Assembly: GCF_003350535.1 (NCBI RefSeq)
Contig: NZ_QQBB01000006.1
Coordinates: 310,001 to 374,000 of the forward strand
DNA length: 64,000 nucleotides
DNA from: Microvirga subterranea
Lineage (GTDB): Bacteria; Pseudomonadota; Alphaproteobacteria; Rhizobiales; Beijerinckiaceae
Direction of reading: 5' to 3'
The notes under the pieces are model-generated. The model searched no databases. It was not told where the DNA came from and saw nothing but the letters and a program-made list of their open reading frames with translations. The position numbers were made by a program, and so were the translations under genes. Position 1 is the stretch's first letter; each line of letters starts with the position of its first letter. Positions 63,262 to 64,000 of this stretch are shown here, in pieces.

Positions 63262-63744
63262 ATGACTGCAGCGCTCAATCCTGCCGCTCCCCACCATCTG
63301 CCGATCTTCATCACCGCGCCTGGGGAAACGGATGTCCTGACGGTGGTCGTGGCGGTATTTCTGGTGCTCGCCGTACTGGCGGTGGGGCTGCTGTTCCTGC
63401 GGCTGCACACCTTGCCCGAGCGCATGGCGCATCGGTCCCACAAGCTGCAATTCGAGATCGTCGCCGTGCTGGGTCTGCTGGCCCTGTTCACGCATCAGCA
63501 CATCTTCTGGGTGGCCGGTCTGCTGCTCGCCCTGATCGATATTCCCGACTTCGGCACGCCGCTGCGCCGGATCGCCGGGTCCCTGGAAAAGATTGCCGGT
63601 CTGAGGCCCGGCGAAGGCGCGGGTGAAGCGCCGGACGAGACCGGCGTCAGCGCCACGCCTGCCGAAGCGGCCAATCAGGGCGCAGTCGAAGTGCCCAAGA
63701 CCATCACCTTGCCCCGGACGCCGAAGGAGCGGACCCATGCTTGA
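63262..63744 (+). CDS. small membrane protein (160 aa), inner-membrane component of HlyD-like pair
   Basis: A 160-residue protein with two hydrophobic segments (about 27-47 and 67-90) and a C-terminal Ala/Pro/Glu-rich cytoplasmic or periplasmic tail. It carries the sequence LRLHTLPERMAHRSHKLQFE between the helices. I associate this layout with the small inner-membrane partner found just before HlyD-like proteins of the DUF3302/YiaV type, but I am not certain. GGAGAGG precedes the ATG. Its last eight bases overlap the start of the next gene. Confidence 0.68.
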   Translation: MTAALNPAAPHHLPIFITAPGETDVLTVVVAVFLVLAVLAVGLLFLRLHTLPERMAHRSHKLQFEIVAVLGLLALFTHQHIFWVAGLLLALIDIPDFGTPLRRIAGSLEKIAGLRPGEGAGEAPDETGVSATPAEAANQGAVEVPKTITLPRTPKERTHA

Positions 63745-64000
63745 GCTTCTTCTCTGCTCCCTGCTGACGATCCTGCCGGACTACCTCTACCGCCGCTATG
63801 GCCAGGGCAAGCGGCTCGGCAAGGAGATCACGCTCTACTCGGTGTGGTTCGAGCTGCGGTGGGGCATCGTCACCTGCCTGATGCTCACCATCGGGCTGAT
63901 CACGGTCGTCTTCTACAATCATCCGGCAACCACGAACGCCACGGCGTTCTTCCGCACCATCCCGATCCTGCCCGAGATCAACGGGCGCGTCGCTGAGGTC
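63737..64000 (+). CDS. HlyD-like membrane-fusion protein, N-terminal part (cut by right edge)
   Basis: The first 88 codons lie in the window. They show a short N-terminal hydrophobic segment, a charged stretch (RRYGQGKRLGKE), a transmembrane helix (about 44-63) and the beginning of what looks like a biotinyl-lipoyl domain (IPILPEINGRVAEV). This start is typical of EmrA/YiaV-like adaptors. The ATG overlaps the end of the preceding small membrane protein, indicating coupling. The remainder lies outside. Confidence 0.72.
   Translation, partial: MLELLLCSLLTILPDYLYRRYGQGKRLGKEITLYSVWFELRWGIVTCLMLTIGLITVVFYNHPATTNATAFFRTIPILPEINGRVAEV

Overview
This window comes from a GC-rich alphaproteobacterium. 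The gene families point to the order Hyphomicrobiales, perhaps close to Methylobacterium or Microvirga. The evidence is a cyoABCD operon preceded by a metabolite:proton MFS symporter and followed by SURF1, a BTLCP (transglutaminase-like) cysteine peptidase, a DUF3141 protein beside pta-ackA-fabI, and several liv-type and Fe(3+)-type ABC systems. This placement is inferred from families; no rRNA or other marker gene is present. I see no tRNA, rRNA, insertion sequence, prophage or CRISPR array. Genes are tightly packed with many ATGA/GTGA overlaps, so this looks like ordinary chromosome with accessory metabolic islands.

Layout. 1-3.5 kb: a small unknown gene, a small membrane protein, and a PAS/LuxR-type regulator divergent from a LysE-family exporter; three look-alike palindromes lie around the regulator. 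3.8-8.2 kb: an RND efflux adaptor and pump with no outer-membrane partner. 8.3-9.5 kb: a class III nucleotide cyclase. 9.5-12.1 kb: a three-gene minus-strand unit of a catalytically dead HtrA-like protein, a LuxR-type regulator and an intact HtrA-like protease. 12.3-13.8 kb: a lytic transglycosylase, a 45-residue basic protein and a BTLCP peptidase. 13.9-22.6 kb: a divergent catabolic and uptake island with two aldo/keto reductases (one fused to a RidA domain), a Nudix protein, an NTF2-like protein, a TIGR04076 protein and a full branched-chain-amino-acid-type ABC transporter. 22.6-25.1 kb: an LprI-like protein, a D,D-carboxypeptidase and a class II cAMP phosphodiesterase.

25.4-35.9 kb is the most striking region. 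A binding-protein paralogue, a histidine kinase and a sigma54 activator (order and families as in Salmonella PgtC-PgtB-PgtA) precede a consensus sigma54 promoter. That promoter drives a Fe(3+)/AfuABC-type ABC transporter (binding protein, fused permease, ATPase). A phosphoglycolate-phosphatase-like HAD protein and a histidine phosphatase follow. I read this as a sensed, sigma54-controlled uptake system for a small phosphorylated carbon compound that is dephosphorylated after entry; the substrate is not known.

35.9-42.3 kb: SURF1, cytochrome o quinol oxidase (cyoDCBA) and an MFS symporter, all minus strand. 42.7-46.3 kb: methionine aminopeptidase, a DUF1254/DUF1214 protein, a dihaem cytochrome c and a small unknown gene. 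46.5-50.7 kb: diaminopropionate ammonia-lyase, a carbamoylase-type hydrolase and an M20 amidohydrolase, divergent from an Lrp/AsnC regulator. 50.7-55.5 kb: an AraC regulator divergent from a TTC38-like TPR protein and an MFS transporter, then a CPA1 antiporter. 56.0-62.0 kb: phosphate acetyltransferase, acetate kinase, an unknown protein, DUF3141 and FabI in one operon. 62.0-64.0 kb: an AI-2E-family permease, a small membrane protein and the start of an HlyD-like protein that runs off the right edge.
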